Below are positions 1-10,685 of a DNA stretch of 64,000 nucleotides, one piece after another. Source of the DNA: Rhodeus uyekii (Eukaryota; Chordata; Actinopteri; Cypriniformes; Acheilognathidae); NCBI GenBank assembly GCA_037043235.1, contig JAWRVZ010000050.1:3841501-3905500 (forward strand), written 5' to 3'. Under the pieces are notes generated by a model. The model made no database searches. It was not told the origin of the DNA and was given only the letters and a program-made list of their open reading frames with translations. Position 1 is the stretch's first letter; each line of letters opens with the position of its first letter. The translations under genes were made by a program, and so were the position numbers.

Positions 1-2231
1 CCAAAACAGCAGAAATGTCTGGCTTTAGATTTGATTTCCCTAACTTCACCAGAGACCTGAGATTATCATCGGACAAGTTTGTTCTCAAGCTGTTCTTCAC
101 ATATTTCATCCGTGAAAATGTTTGCTCAATGTTGTTCCAAACATTGAAAGATACCTTGATGCAAAGGTTTTTACATTAGGAAAGTCTTCCTTGGGCAAAA
201 ACTGGTAAAAACTCACCAGTCCTTCTCTGAACTTGTCCCTAAGATAAGATTTCCTTGCAACTCAATGACCTCCAGCTGCAGTTCATCTGGGCAACTGGCC
301 ACATCTGCTTCACATGGGTTTGAAACAGTCTCACTTCTTCTGCCTTTGAATCCAAGCCAGAAAACCGCTGCTGAAACTGCAGCTGGAAGGCTTTGAGGAT
401 CGCATGCAAATGACGTGAGGAACTCAGCTGTTGCTGCAGCCATGAAGATCTTGCACTGCTGAAAGTGTGTCAAGTTGGCCTGTACTTGTTTTAAAAACAA
501 GACCAGTTTGGATCTGAAGGCCTTTATGTGGGTGTATAGATCAGAAACTAGATTTTCCTCTCCTTGAAGTTTTAGGTTAAGGAAATTTAAATGACTAGTT
601 ATGTCTGCAGCAAATGCACATTTCCATACTGACTCTTCCTCAGACAGTAATGGCTGTGGCTTGCCTTTACTTTCCAGGAAGTCACCTATTTCCTTTCTGA
701 ACTGAAACACTCTGCTCAGAACTTTCTCACAACTTAACCATCTTACTGCTGTGTAATATGCTAAATCTTGCAATTCTCTGTATCTTTCAACATGTCCCTG
801 AACTGTCTATGGTTGAGCCCATGTGACCTTATTAAATTCAGTGCCATACATGCTGTGTAGAGAAGCCAGCTCTTGTGTTACGTTCATGTCTTCATCCACA
901 CCTCTTATGAACACAAGCAGTTGAGAGGTGGAACAGCTGTCCAGCGACTCATCCATTGCAATTGAAAAATTATGAAACTTGCTTGCATTTTTTGCTGTTT
1001 GAGTCACAATGTTTTCGCCCATGTCTGCAACACGACGGGCAATGGTATTTGCACCCAAAGCACAATTTTGAAATTGTTTTGACTTTTCTGGGCAGTTCCT
1101 CAGCCACCTCCAACAAACATTGCTTCACTAACTCACCATCCGTAAACGGTTTGCCACTTTTAGCCAGGACGTATGCAACTTTATAACTGGCCTTAGTTAA
1201 GGATTCATTTTCATTTGAGGATTTACTGAACAATGTCCTCTGAGATGTGAGTTGATTTTGTAATTTAGAAAAATTTTCGTCACGGACTTTACCCTCCAAC
1301 TGTGCATATTCCTCCTGACGTTTGCTTTGATTATGACGGCGCAGGTTGTATTCTTTCATCACAGCCACGGTTTCGTTACAAATCACAAACAATGCATTCG
1401 CGCCGGATTTGATGAAGAAGTATCTCGAACTCCATTCCTCTTGAAATTGCCGACACTCATCCTCTATTTTTTTTTCCTTCCGGCCATTGCTGGGCACTAA
1501 AGTAAAGTGAATTCCACATGAATAAATAGTGAATGCATGACGTGCGCTGTAAGATCACAATCAGACTCGGCCTTTTACAGAAACACATTTTGAGAACGTA
1601 CCATATAACAATAGTACTGTATAACAATAAATCATGTACCTGAAGTAACACAAATAAGTTTGAGGACTCGTGAAGCAATGAAAACAGCGTGCGGCAGCAA
1701 TACACGACGCGCTGTGAACGATAAAGAGAAGATTAAAGTAAAGAAAATAAATAATCAATGAAAGGTGAGACCTCCACGGGATTGTTTTAGTGGAATTTGT
1801 ATGCATTTGTAGGCTTGTTTTAATGGAATTTATATACATTTATATAGGAAATTTGGGCGGGTTTGACATCAAAAACAAACCCAATTTTTATCGACCAGCC
1901 CAATGCATTTTTTTTCGGTCGGACGCGACCAAAAGGAGCCCAATTGGGCGGGAACCCGCCCAATATGGCAACACTGAAAGTGCGCCCAATCCCTAAATGC
2001 ATTGCAGCTGGAAGAACCGGAAAGACCAAAAATGGTCATGCCAAATGAAGTCACAATATGCTACATCACAACCCGCTACACAATATACTGATCGGATGGA
2101 AAACATAGCGCACATAACGTTCACGTAAGCGGTGGCTAATCTTGATCTTTATACACGTAAATTTCATAAAAAATTTTCCCGTAGGCAAAAAGGTTTCATC
2201 CAGCCCGCAGGCGGTAGTTTGGAGACCCCTG
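1..2231 (-). mobile_element. Degraded hAT transposon copy, runs off the left edge
   Basis: Broken reading frames on the - strand (about 1497-1070, 1058-807, 773-213, then a weak tail to position 1) match, in order, the intact hAT transposase at 59564-61420. They give an N-terminal BED-like zinc-binding segment after MPSNGRKEKK, the stretch around AMDESLDSC with the first catalytic Asp, the YYTAVRWLS block and traces of the C-terminal dimerisation region. Frameshifts lie near 1060-1080. Between about 773 and 860 a piece is missing, including the second catalytic Asp region (TTDGCPN in the intact copy), so this copy cannot encode an active enzyme. The right end, read on the - strand as CAGGGGTCTCCAAACTAC, ends at 2231 and is a typical hAT terminus. 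The other terminus lies outside the window. The 1498-2231 leader holds a GC-rich hairpin. Confidence 0.8.
1943..1964. repeat. GC-rich perfect inverted repeat inside the hAT leader
   Basis: Ten-base arms ATTGGGCGGG and CCCGCCCAAT flank a two-base spacer. Related GGGCGGG and AGCCCAAT words occur close by (about 1855-1995), so the stretch is a cluster of short inverted and direct GC-rich words in an AT-rich setting. Function unknown. It could be transposase-binding subterminal sequence or part of a separate inserted repeat. Confidence 0.7.
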
Positions 2232-4498
2232 CTTTAAACCATTACCTGAGATATTTTTGACATAGTGCTTCGTCACACAACTTCATATTGAAGGCCACAT
2301 GATTGGTTCGTTTACACACATGCTTTAAGACGCAATAACGCACAATGCTTGGCCCAGCATCTCGTTCCCTCTTCAGGGAACCAAGATTACAAATGCAGAA
2401 AGCAAAACATTTGCAAGAAAAAGCATTGACAATTTTTACTTTCACATTTTTTTCTTCATGTCCACTAAGAAGGATACACTAAAAATGCCATTTTCGTTTT
2501 GAAAAGCTCTTTTGAAAAGTTCTCCAAAAGTTTTTCTCCCACACTGAAACAATGTAATGTAATAAAAACCTAAACTTGTAGGCGGGTGGGACAGGTGGGA
2601 CATGTACCCACCCCTTTTTGTCAAAAAATGTTTTAAAATGTTTGCAGAGACGCAGTAGGTCTACTTTTCTTCTGCTCATGTGTAATGTTGCTCTCACTGA
2701 TCGTTTGGTCTGAAGAGTCTCAAGTCTGAATGCTAGATATTAAACTTCTCTAGGGTTAAATGTTTAGCATGAGGAGATATTGAAATTTTAAAGTGTGCAA
2801 ACCGTCAGATTACTATAACAACTCACTCGTGCAAAAACTCTTAAAATGAATGAATGATGTCAACCAAGTCAAGATATAATTTTTTTGCATTTCTCACTTT
2901 CCATTTAATTTGTCTAAATTGCAAACAAGCAGTGATTTGTAACTAAAGACATGATTGAAGAAGAGTTCAAGAGATGATTTTTCAAAATGAGTTTGAATGT
3001 GAGACAGAATCTTTAACAGATGGATTGCAGCCCTGAAGACAGAAGGGCCTCAACGCCGATGTAAGTGGAAATGCCACATCCTGTTTCTGTCTGTTAGATC
3101 AGATAAACACTCAACATACACACTCTTCATTTACTTTGCAAAAACTTGCTAAAGGCATTGCATCTGCAGCCAAAATATGCATCTTATCTTTGCAAAAAAA
3201 AAAAAAGCTTTCTGTCAGACACGAGAAATAAATCACCTGAGATTATTTTATCTGAATCCTAATGTTAAGCTTCACTTCTATGTCCTAATGAAGAGATTTG
3301 AAAAACTATTAATTATAATGTTTCTGACAGAACAAGGCCGAATCTTGTGGTGAACACTTGTGTTTTATGTTGATTTTGTAAGATTCTGGATTGTGTTATT
3401 AAACCAAACCCATTGTATTTGGCGATCCATAATAGCAACTTCTTAACTGAGTAAATTATTTCTTCATACTTCATTATCTGAATATTACTTCCATTGAGTT
3501 CCAAGAGCTTCCGGACCAGAATTTAGCACATCTATTGATCTGAAAGGATTGTAAGAGATGTAAATACACCAATGTACATGACAACTGTGTTTTGGTGGCA
3601 TTAAAATGCAAACTTTTGAATATTTGTTTCAAAGTACAGGTTTTTGGAAACGATACCATTATTGTCTACATGTAAACTACAAAAACGTGACTCTGTGAAA
3701 ACAGTGACTGGATGTACATGTGTAGCCGGTGTGGAAAAGAAACTCATTGATTTCCATGTTACCCAATAGTTTCAGTTTGTCTGCGAGACTGATGGATGAT
3801 CACTGTTTGGCTCTCTCTCGTCAAGAGATCTGGTATAGTGACGTTTGTTTTAATACATGTTTAGTGAAAGATGAATCTAATTATTCGATTGTTATCTTTA
3901 CTTTTGTTAGTCATATTTAAACTGTATTCCGTATGTTTGATATATTTGATTTCCTTAGAGTGTATTATGACGCTGATTGATTTTCATTGTATATGCAGTG
4001 TAGGCTACTGATCGTTCTTTTGATATCCATTTCTTCTTGTTACAGGTATATTAATATAGTTTTGTTTAAAATAGAATGGTTACTTTGATTGTTGATTAAT
4101 GATGTGTAGCGCGTTACTGGAGCGAGAACGTGAGGCACGTGCAGTGTGTGACACACCCTACATATCGTTATACATAAAGTATGGTGTAAATTACTTTGAT
4201 TTGTGATTTATAAAAATAAGGTTATACACAATTAATATTATCATTTTAACATGTTATACTAAACACTGTAACTAGATTAATGTCAGTGATGTTACATACT
4301 ACATAATTTATGCACTGTTTACTATAGTAATATATTAATGAATGGTTATGTTAATGTGAAATCTCATCGGATAAGTGATTTTCTTTATTTTCCTATTATT
4401 CTGTTAAATATATGTAATAGTCTCAGTTTGTCTGCGATGCTGGTGGTGGACGTGCATCGTATGGCTCTCTCTTGTCAAAATATCTGAGTATTAAGGGA
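2232..4498. other. AT-rich intergenic spacer, no gene seen
   Basis: No open stretch here has codon structure, splice sites or a recognisable domain; the short frames are chance. The only structure noted is a diverged direct duplication of about 70 bases, 3768-3836 against 4419-4490, sharing CAGTTTGTCTGCGA and TGGCTCTCTC. No known element ends were recognised. Confidence 0.6.
3768..3836 (+). repeat. Diverged direct repeat, copy 1 (copy 2 at 4419-4490)
   Basis: This stretch and 4419-4490 share CAGTTTGTCTGCGA near the start and TGGCTCTCTC followed by TGTCAA or CGTCAA further on, with matching spacing. Spacing between the copies is about 650 bases. It is probably an old local duplication or two fragments of one dispersed repeat. 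Confidence 0.5.
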
Positions 4499-4499
4499 A

Positions 4500-6078
4500 C
4501 AAGAATATTATCGCGCAGATGAGAGTAATCACAGGATCCAGATGCGAGTGAAGAGTGAGATTTATTTACAATGGTGAAAGTGAAAGTAGTGATGGCCATC
4601 TGACACCGATGCTCCGACACAAGCTTCGAACTCGCAGCAGGATTTTTTATGAACTACTGCTTCGGAGCTTTGATGCGGAAAAACACACGTGACCGATGAC
4701 GTCCGAAGCAGCAACTGCTTCGGTTCTCTGAGTGAATCACGTGACTGGTTCAGACCATTCGATACTGCTTCACATCGCGAGAGGCTTTGTGACGCGAGAC
4801 TTTGCTGCACTCACGCTTCAACAGATTTTTTGGCCTGTAATATGACTATATAGATGCCCTAAATGATGCACAAGATGTGGGTTTACTGTAGTAGGAGTAT
4901 GCATTGTTGTTATCGCTGCATTTGTTTGATCATCATCATGGAACCAGCTAGGAAGAGAACCCGTTCTCCAATGTTGGAACATTTTCATCTGATCAGTCCT
5001 AATAAGGTTTATTATACCTTAAGCTTTATTATAATAAGCTTTATTATACCTTGGTTATCCTACTGCACCTGGCTTAGGCCAGGTAACTTAAGCAAAGTTA
5101 CATCAGTGGCTAATAATGTCATTACTGTTGGTACAATACGTTCCATGATGTATGTGAAGTCAACATTAAGTAGCATTATTCAAGATTCAAAGTGTTTATT
5201 GTAATGTGTACAGACAGAAAGCATGTTCCCCTGTACAATGAATTTCTTACTTTGCCGTCCACAATAAATGTCACAAGTAAGAATAAAAAATAAGATTAAT
5301 ATATAATAATAAAAAGAGAGGTAGTGCAATTCTCGTAGTGATGTATGTAATAATTCGTTTGTTTGTATATTGTTGTTTACATAGGTCCAGTGCTTGTTGT
5401 GTTCACGTATAATATATAATAATATAATACGTATAATAATAATATTAATACGTCATATCTCTAAAGAAGATGGTGGATGAAAAATATGACGAGGAGAAGA
5501 CCAAGGTCAAGGCTAATCGAATCAACCAATCACTCAAAGTTTATTTACATAATTCACACAAACCCTAGTTACACTCATACTGACATTATTTTGCCATCTA
5601 CAATTTGGCCACTAGATGTCACTGAAACGAAGCTTTGAATGAATTAACCCATTTTCAAAACGATTGATGAAGTGGTTCAATGCTGGTTCATTGCTTCATT
5701 TGGACATCACTAAGTGAAAGAGTTCAAGGAAGCGTCCAGGCAATCCACACTCCGACGCGGCGCAGAGAGGAACAGGAACAGAGACCGCGGGCAGGAGTGA
5801 CGCAGGGACGTAGTGGGCCGACGAAACCGAAACCGAAACCGAAACCGGAACCGGAACCGGTCCAGAGCAAACAATCCAGGAAACAGGGAAGCAGAGCAGG
5901 CTAATCCGAACTGGGCGAAGGCCTGTAACGATCTGATAACAGGATGTGTGAGGACGGTGAATACATAGTCAGATCAGATGAGGTGCAGCTGGAACGGAAT
6001 GACAGGGTAATCAGTAACCACGCCTCCAACACTACCGCACATACACAGAGGGAATCAATGAACCCATGAACCGTGACA
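4500..6078 (-). mobile_element. Gypsy-type LTR in - orientation, split by a hAT insertion
   Basis: Read on the - strand the element begins TGTCACGGTTCATGGG at 6078 and continues to about 5713. It then resumes at 4586 after the inserted hAT and ends near 4500. The antisense polyadenylation motif (TTTATT on +, near 4560) lies close to the 3' end, as in LTRs. The termini resemble the solo LTR at 10905. The exact 3' boundary is unclear and no flanking duplication was found. An (AAACCG)n-like tract lies at 5821-5860. No internal gag or pol was seen, so this is probably a solo LTR. Confidence 0.6.
4587..5712. mobile_element. Non-autonomous hAT element with perfect 8-bp target duplication
   Basis: The left end TAGTGATGGCC (4587-4597) and right end GGACATCACTA (5702-5712) are imperfect terminal inverted repeats. 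AGTGAAAG is present directly before (4579-4586) and directly after (5713-5720), an exact 8-bp target-site duplication typical of hAT elements. The 1126-bp interior has no transposase frame. It contains the poly-T/A-rich and palindromic GCTTCGGAGC-type words common in such elements. It sits inside the older LTR, so it is the younger insertion. Confidence 0.85.
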
Positions 6079-6189
6079 AATATGGTGCACGTGGTGCGGC
6101 CTACGTGCTGCTATATATACACATACGTAAAAAAAAAAGAAATCATCTAAAATCAAGTGGTCGTGTGTTTTTTATGAGAAGACCAGTTC

Positions 6190-6455
6190 AAATCCGTTAC
6201 ACATGCACATTACATGTTCAGCCCATAGGTATGTACCGTTCCTTTACAAAGTGACATCGCCATCAACTGGCCTGGCATCAGAATACAGTGTTTCTAATCA
6301 TTTTCATGGATCTGTGTTAATGCTGATCATTTTACTGTACAACTGTACAAAGAGTTTTAGTACATAACTGTTGCTGTCCCTAAAAACGTTTCAGTGATTG
6401 CTTGGTTTGAATATACTAAATAGCTCAAAATCCAATAGTTAATTTGAACTAAAAT
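6190..6455 (+). repeat. Unclassified interspersed repeat, copy A
   Basis: About 260 bases align to the reverse complement of 20805-21080, sharing TACATGTTCAG, CATCAGAATACAGTG, TTTTCATGGATCTG, CCCTAAAAAC and AAAATCCAATAGTTAATT in the same order. Small gaps between the shared blocks indicate an old dispersed family. No terminal inverted repeat or tRNA promoter was recognised, so the class is unknown. Confidence 0.7.
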
Positions 6456-6529
6456 TTGTTTGTTTTTTCATGCAAAATTTCCATTGCACAAACAAATTAG
6501 ATGTTTAAGATATGGCTTATTCTTTCTCC

Positions 6530-6813
6530 GCCAGAGTTTTTGAAAAACTTGTCAGCTAATGCCAGCACTTTTGAGCATTTTCACAATAGTTTCATGGCCC
6601 CAAGAATATTTTCTTGTATTTGCAGGCAGTAATTTGCATGCACACATTATATATATATCTGCAAAAATGTCAACAATTCTGTGTTTTTCTGTCAATATGG
6701 GGTGCTGTGTGTACATAAGTCAGGAAAAAAATAACTTAAATGATTTTAGCAAATGGCTGCAATATAACAGAGTGAAAAATGTAAGGGGATCTGAATACTT
6801 TCCGTACCCACAG
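6530..6813. mobile_element. Right-end fragment of a Tc1/mariner-like element
   Basis: The right end reads CTGAATACTTTCCGTACCCA followed by CAG and a TA dinucleotide (6814-6815), the classical end of a fish Tc1-like family. Upstream AAATGATTTTAGCAAATGG and similar words also belong to that family's 3' region. The left inverted repeat and transposase are absent, so this is a truncated relic. Confidence 0.7.
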
Positions 6814-7029
6814 TATAACACCTTAAGATATGTTGCTGGTTCACATATTTCTCATATGATTTGTATGTTATGTTAATTGATAGTGTACAGTATATACAGT
6901 CTCAGGTCATATTTATTAACATTGCCAAGGTTCATCATTTTTTGGTGTCTTAATTCATCCTTACAGGTATGGCTTAATTTGACCTAATCCCAATTTGAAT
7001 GCCATAGATAGAGGCTCTGGACTCAGAGC

Positions 7030-7036
7030 TATAAAG
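7030..7036 (+). promoter_or_regulatory. Possible TATA box upstream of the first apolipoprotein L gene
   Basis: TATAAAG at 7030-7036 lies about 1.4 kb before the possible first exon at 8453-8528 and in the same orientation. No clear donor site was found in the 7060-7290 segment, so the link to the gene is weak. Confidence 0.25.
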
Positions 7037-7439
7037 CTACAACAAACAAGCACTTGTGACAGTAGAGTTTACACACACAGAGATGCATACGGCTGTCATT
7101 GCAAAGATGCACAACATTCAGGAAGTCACAGAGTTTCTCTGTTTCAGCTTGTGCAGCTCGAGCCTTCACTCGCTTTTCCGGTCGAGCTGCTGTATCGAGT
7201 CTCTGTGGTTTCTTTGCATCGCTTCAGTCAGCACTGAAGGTTGGAGTGGTCTAATGATGTCAATGTGGGTTTGGGTGATTTTATGAGCAGGTTGCATTAT
7301 TAAAGATGTTATTGTTATACACAGAAAAAAGACTGGGTTGGGATTTACACAGACTGGGGTGAAAATCTAAACAATAATGAATGTTTTTAATTAACACAGA
7401 CTGAACATATTGTCATATTATATTCGAAAGAGATCATGT

Positions 7440-7600
7440 CTATGTGTGAAATCTCAGAAAAAAAAAGGTACAGCTCTGTCACTGGGGCAGGACCGAAAGG
7501 TATAAAAGTGAAAAGGTACATTTTTGTACTTTACTCCTAAATGGTTCATATTAATAACTTAAAAGTACAATTGAATCAACTGAAAACAATTTACTTTGTG
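7440..7600 (+). repeat. Fragment of a dispersed repeat (GGTACAGCTCTGTCACTGGG type)
   Basis: The segment contains GGTACAGCTCTGTCACTGGG then AAGGTACATTTTTGTAC. Diverged relatives lie at 18885-18960 and 57870-57965, with the same order of words. This is a common cyprinid non-autonomous DNA-transposon type, named here from memory of the family. No intact ends are present. Confidence 0.5.
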
Positions 7601-8452
7601 TCACGGATTCTAGTGAATACAAGAGCACAAAGACTAAAGAGATCCAATAGAACTGACTTTTATTTATTAAAACTCAGGAGTAACACAACTCTACTCAAAC
7701 ATGGCTGACAGAAAAAACAGGGTAGATGAACATTGGGAATGATTGGAGGATGAAACACAGCTGATAAGACTAACACTTTATGTAATACTTTAATGCTGAA
7801 GTTATGAGACAAAATTACATCTGTGTGACTTTATTGATTCATGTGGAATCGACGTATGTATGATTAAATGAAATAAAATCCACACACTTTTCTTCAGTGA
7901 CAATCAGAGAGTAACGTTCTTTGTGGATCCACAAATATTGAGCACAATTAATGATTTATGAAACCTGCTGAGTATCCGTGGAATGAATGTGTGAACATCC
8001 AACCACCATTTGTTTTTTCTGAGCAACTTTGATGCATCTACTCTTAGTCATTGTATTTTTAATTAATATTGATTATATTACTCTTACAAAGATGATTATA
8101 CACTCTGGTTTACTTACAAACATTACAAGGTAGTGATTCCATCTTTTTATTATGGAAAAAGTAAGATAATCATTGTGTTGCAGGTGAGATCTCTTCATTA
8201 AAATAGTGTGTGAGTAAATGTGACTACGTTTTGTGCATTAATTCATTTTAATTAATTAATCCAAATAAATATTTATACTCAAAGATAAACTACTAGGATG
8301 AAATGAGTTGTAAATAATGATTTCAAAACTATTCAGAGAGTGTGTGGTTGCGTTAACGTTTTTAATTTTAATTCAGGGGCTGAAATAAAGTGTCATAACT
8401 TTTAAATTCCAGATATTTTTCTCATCCTAATTTTGTGACTCTTTCTCTGTAG

Positions 8453-8528
8453 GGTTTGACAGACGACACACCACAGCTGATCTTATTGAACAGCAGCGTT
8501 TCAGATTTGAATCATCCTTCAGTGCAGC
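8453..8528 (+). other. Possible upstream exon of the first apolipoprotein L-like gene
   Basis: A pyrimidine tract ending CTTTCTCTGTAG precedes 8453, and GTGAGT follows 8528, so the 76-base block has good acceptor and donor sites. One frame is fully open. Joined to the next exon (10686-10718), this frame stays open across that exon but then enters the main exon out of phase. Relative to the apolipoprotein L frame there is a stop just after the junction. It is therefore either 5' UTR or the relic of a former N-terminal coding exon. Confidence 0.45.
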
Positions 8529-8666
8529 GTGAGTCATAAATTAATTCATCAATTTCTGAGCCATGGTTTGCTCAGGCAGTTTGGTTTTTTTATCCTGTCA
8601 TCACTGATTAATTCAATTGAAATTCTTTCATCAATTAAAATCTATTAAACTTTACTCCAAAATATA

Positions 8667-10445
8667 CAGTAATACCTCGGTTTACGAGCATGGAGGGTCG
8701 AATCGGTGTACGAGCATTGTATCGGTGTACGAGAAAAAAATTCCCTCACCCATGCGCAGTTCTGTGTGGAAAAAGTCCTAACGCTCAGCATCCTTGTGCA
8801 CATTTTTACATGAAATATCCTAATGACAGCCTCTCATAACAAAGTCAGGAGGTTCCAACCCCTTTATCACCCCTTCACTCATTCATTGGCTCTATCTTTC
8901 ACCACAGTGATACTTTTATAAGTGATTTACAGAAGTTTTTACCTCATATTCTAAACTTTAATTAATTGTGATCGCTATTGTTCACGTAGTGAAATATACA
9001 CGGTTTTAGCCAAATAATAAACAAAGTAATAGGGTTAGACAAACCATATTTTTATACAAACAACATATAAGCCTCTCCTACAAATGAGCACTGTTTTCAT
9101 GTTCGTCGGACCTGCCGTTTCTCTGCAGTATCGGCAAAAGCGCAAGGAGTAAAATGTGACTTCTTACCCCGTGAGCGGCTCGTTTTAACAGACAGCGGGT
9201 TAGTTGTAACACCATGTTATCCAATGCAAGTTCATTCACGTATTTTTATTTGTTTAAAAAAGTTGCGTCTCTTGATGATCATAAGCATAACTTATGAATT
9301 AAATGTATTTTTTCCTTTATTTTTTTTACATTTGTTGTGTTTTGAGCAATGTATTGACATGAAAAACGTTTTAATAGGTTAATACAATGCAAAATATATG
9401 ATTATTGATGCAACTTGTTCAATGCTGCTTAGTGTTACAACTAACCCCGCTCTGTCTTGTTTACTTCAGGACCGGATAGCAGCCACTATGTGTTTTTCAC
9501 GTCTTTCAAAATGGTACCATCTTTTAGCCGAGAAGATGGTAATCATAACAATATAAAATTAGACTAACAATCTTTCACACATTCTTTGAAAATCGAAAAA
9601 CAACTACTATAACAAAAAATATTTACATGCTGCCAAAAGAGTTTTTCCTGTGGTTCTCATCCAAACTTCTATGAAATTTCTCGAAAAATGGCCAGATGAT
9701 GTGTGCAAACAGTGTGATGAAAAGCCCTTTAGCACGTCACATTTATGCCTGTGCAACTATCTTAAAAAAAAAAAAAAAAAAAATTCGCTGTTACTATTTA
9801 CCCCGCGTTACTTTGTGCCCCGCGCTCCCCTAGTTCTCTCGCGGCTCCCGTGAATTCGTTCTTTCACGGCTCCCATGTTCCACGACTTTAACTCTGGATT
9901 TAACTCTGCACTACTATAATAAATTCACTCAATTGCTTTCATCTTTGCTTTCATCTTTGCTTTCATCTTTGCTTTCATCTTTGCTTTCATCTTTGCTTTC
10001 ATCTTTGCTTTCATCTTTGCTTTCATCTTTGCTTTCATCTTTGCTTTCATCTTTGCTTTCATCTTTGCTTTCATCTTTGCTTTCATCTTTGCTTTCATCT
10101 TTGCTTTCATCCTTGCTTTCCCCGCTCCCCCCTCCTCCCTCCTCTCTCTCCTCCAAGCAGGCTGCTCAAAGCTGAAGTGCATTACAGTAAATTGTCAAGT
10201 ATTTTTAAAGTTTAATTGTCAATTATTAATTAGTATTTATACGAGATCTTAATGGTTACAATTTTAACTGCAATTAATAGGGTAAAACCAAAAAAAATAT
10301 TTAAAATGGGCATTTGTGGTCACGTGGAACGAATTAATTGATTTTTAGTGCATTCTTATGGGGAAATTTGTTTTGGTGTACGAGCATTTCGGTTTACGAG
10401 CTCGCTCTTGGAACGAATTAAACTCGTAAACTGAGGTATTATTTG
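8667..10445. mobile_element. Pogo/Tigger-like non-autonomous element in intron
   Basis: The left end CAGTAATACCTCGGTTTACG (8667 on) and the reverse complement of the right end, CAAATAATACCTCAGTTTAC (ending 10445), are inverted repeats that continue for tens of bases (TTCGTTCCA, GCTCGTA words). TA dinucleotides flank both sides (8665-8666 and 10446-10447), as expected for the Tc1/mariner/pogo superfamily. No transposase frame is present in the 1.78 kb. The interior holds a 12-bp minisatellite. The element sits between the possible first exon and the start-codon exon of the apolipoprotein L gene. Confidence 0.75.
9935..10125. repeat. Minisatellite with 12-bp unit
   Basis: About fifteen nearly perfect head-to-tail copies of CTTTGCTTTCAT are followed by a CTCC-rich tail. 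Because 12 is a multiple of three, the repeat stays open in several frames (reverse strand KDES or KMKA repeats). These frames are artefacts of the repeat, not genes. Confidence 0.95.
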
Positions 10446-10685
10446 TATATGTTTTAATGACACATCATAACAGTTTTTCTTTTTTTTAAATCAACATAAT
10501 TTATGGTTCAGAGAACATAATACCTTGAGTGTCTGTTTATTAAACAAATATCCTTCATTCTCTTAACTCAATTTTTTTATTCCAATTAATAGAAACTCAT
10601 TGCACATGCTAGTATATATAGTATATATTGCTAGTTATGAATAATCATTAGAGTAATGTTTGAAATTGTTTAATGTCTGAAACAG

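Noticed and set aside
9935..10125. CRISPR-like array
   Set aside because: Units are directly contiguous without spacers, and the organism is a vertebrate.
9925..10182. Open frames of repeated KDES, KMKA or LLSS peptides
   Set aside because: They are produced in several frames at once by the 12-bp minisatellite; no gene structure.
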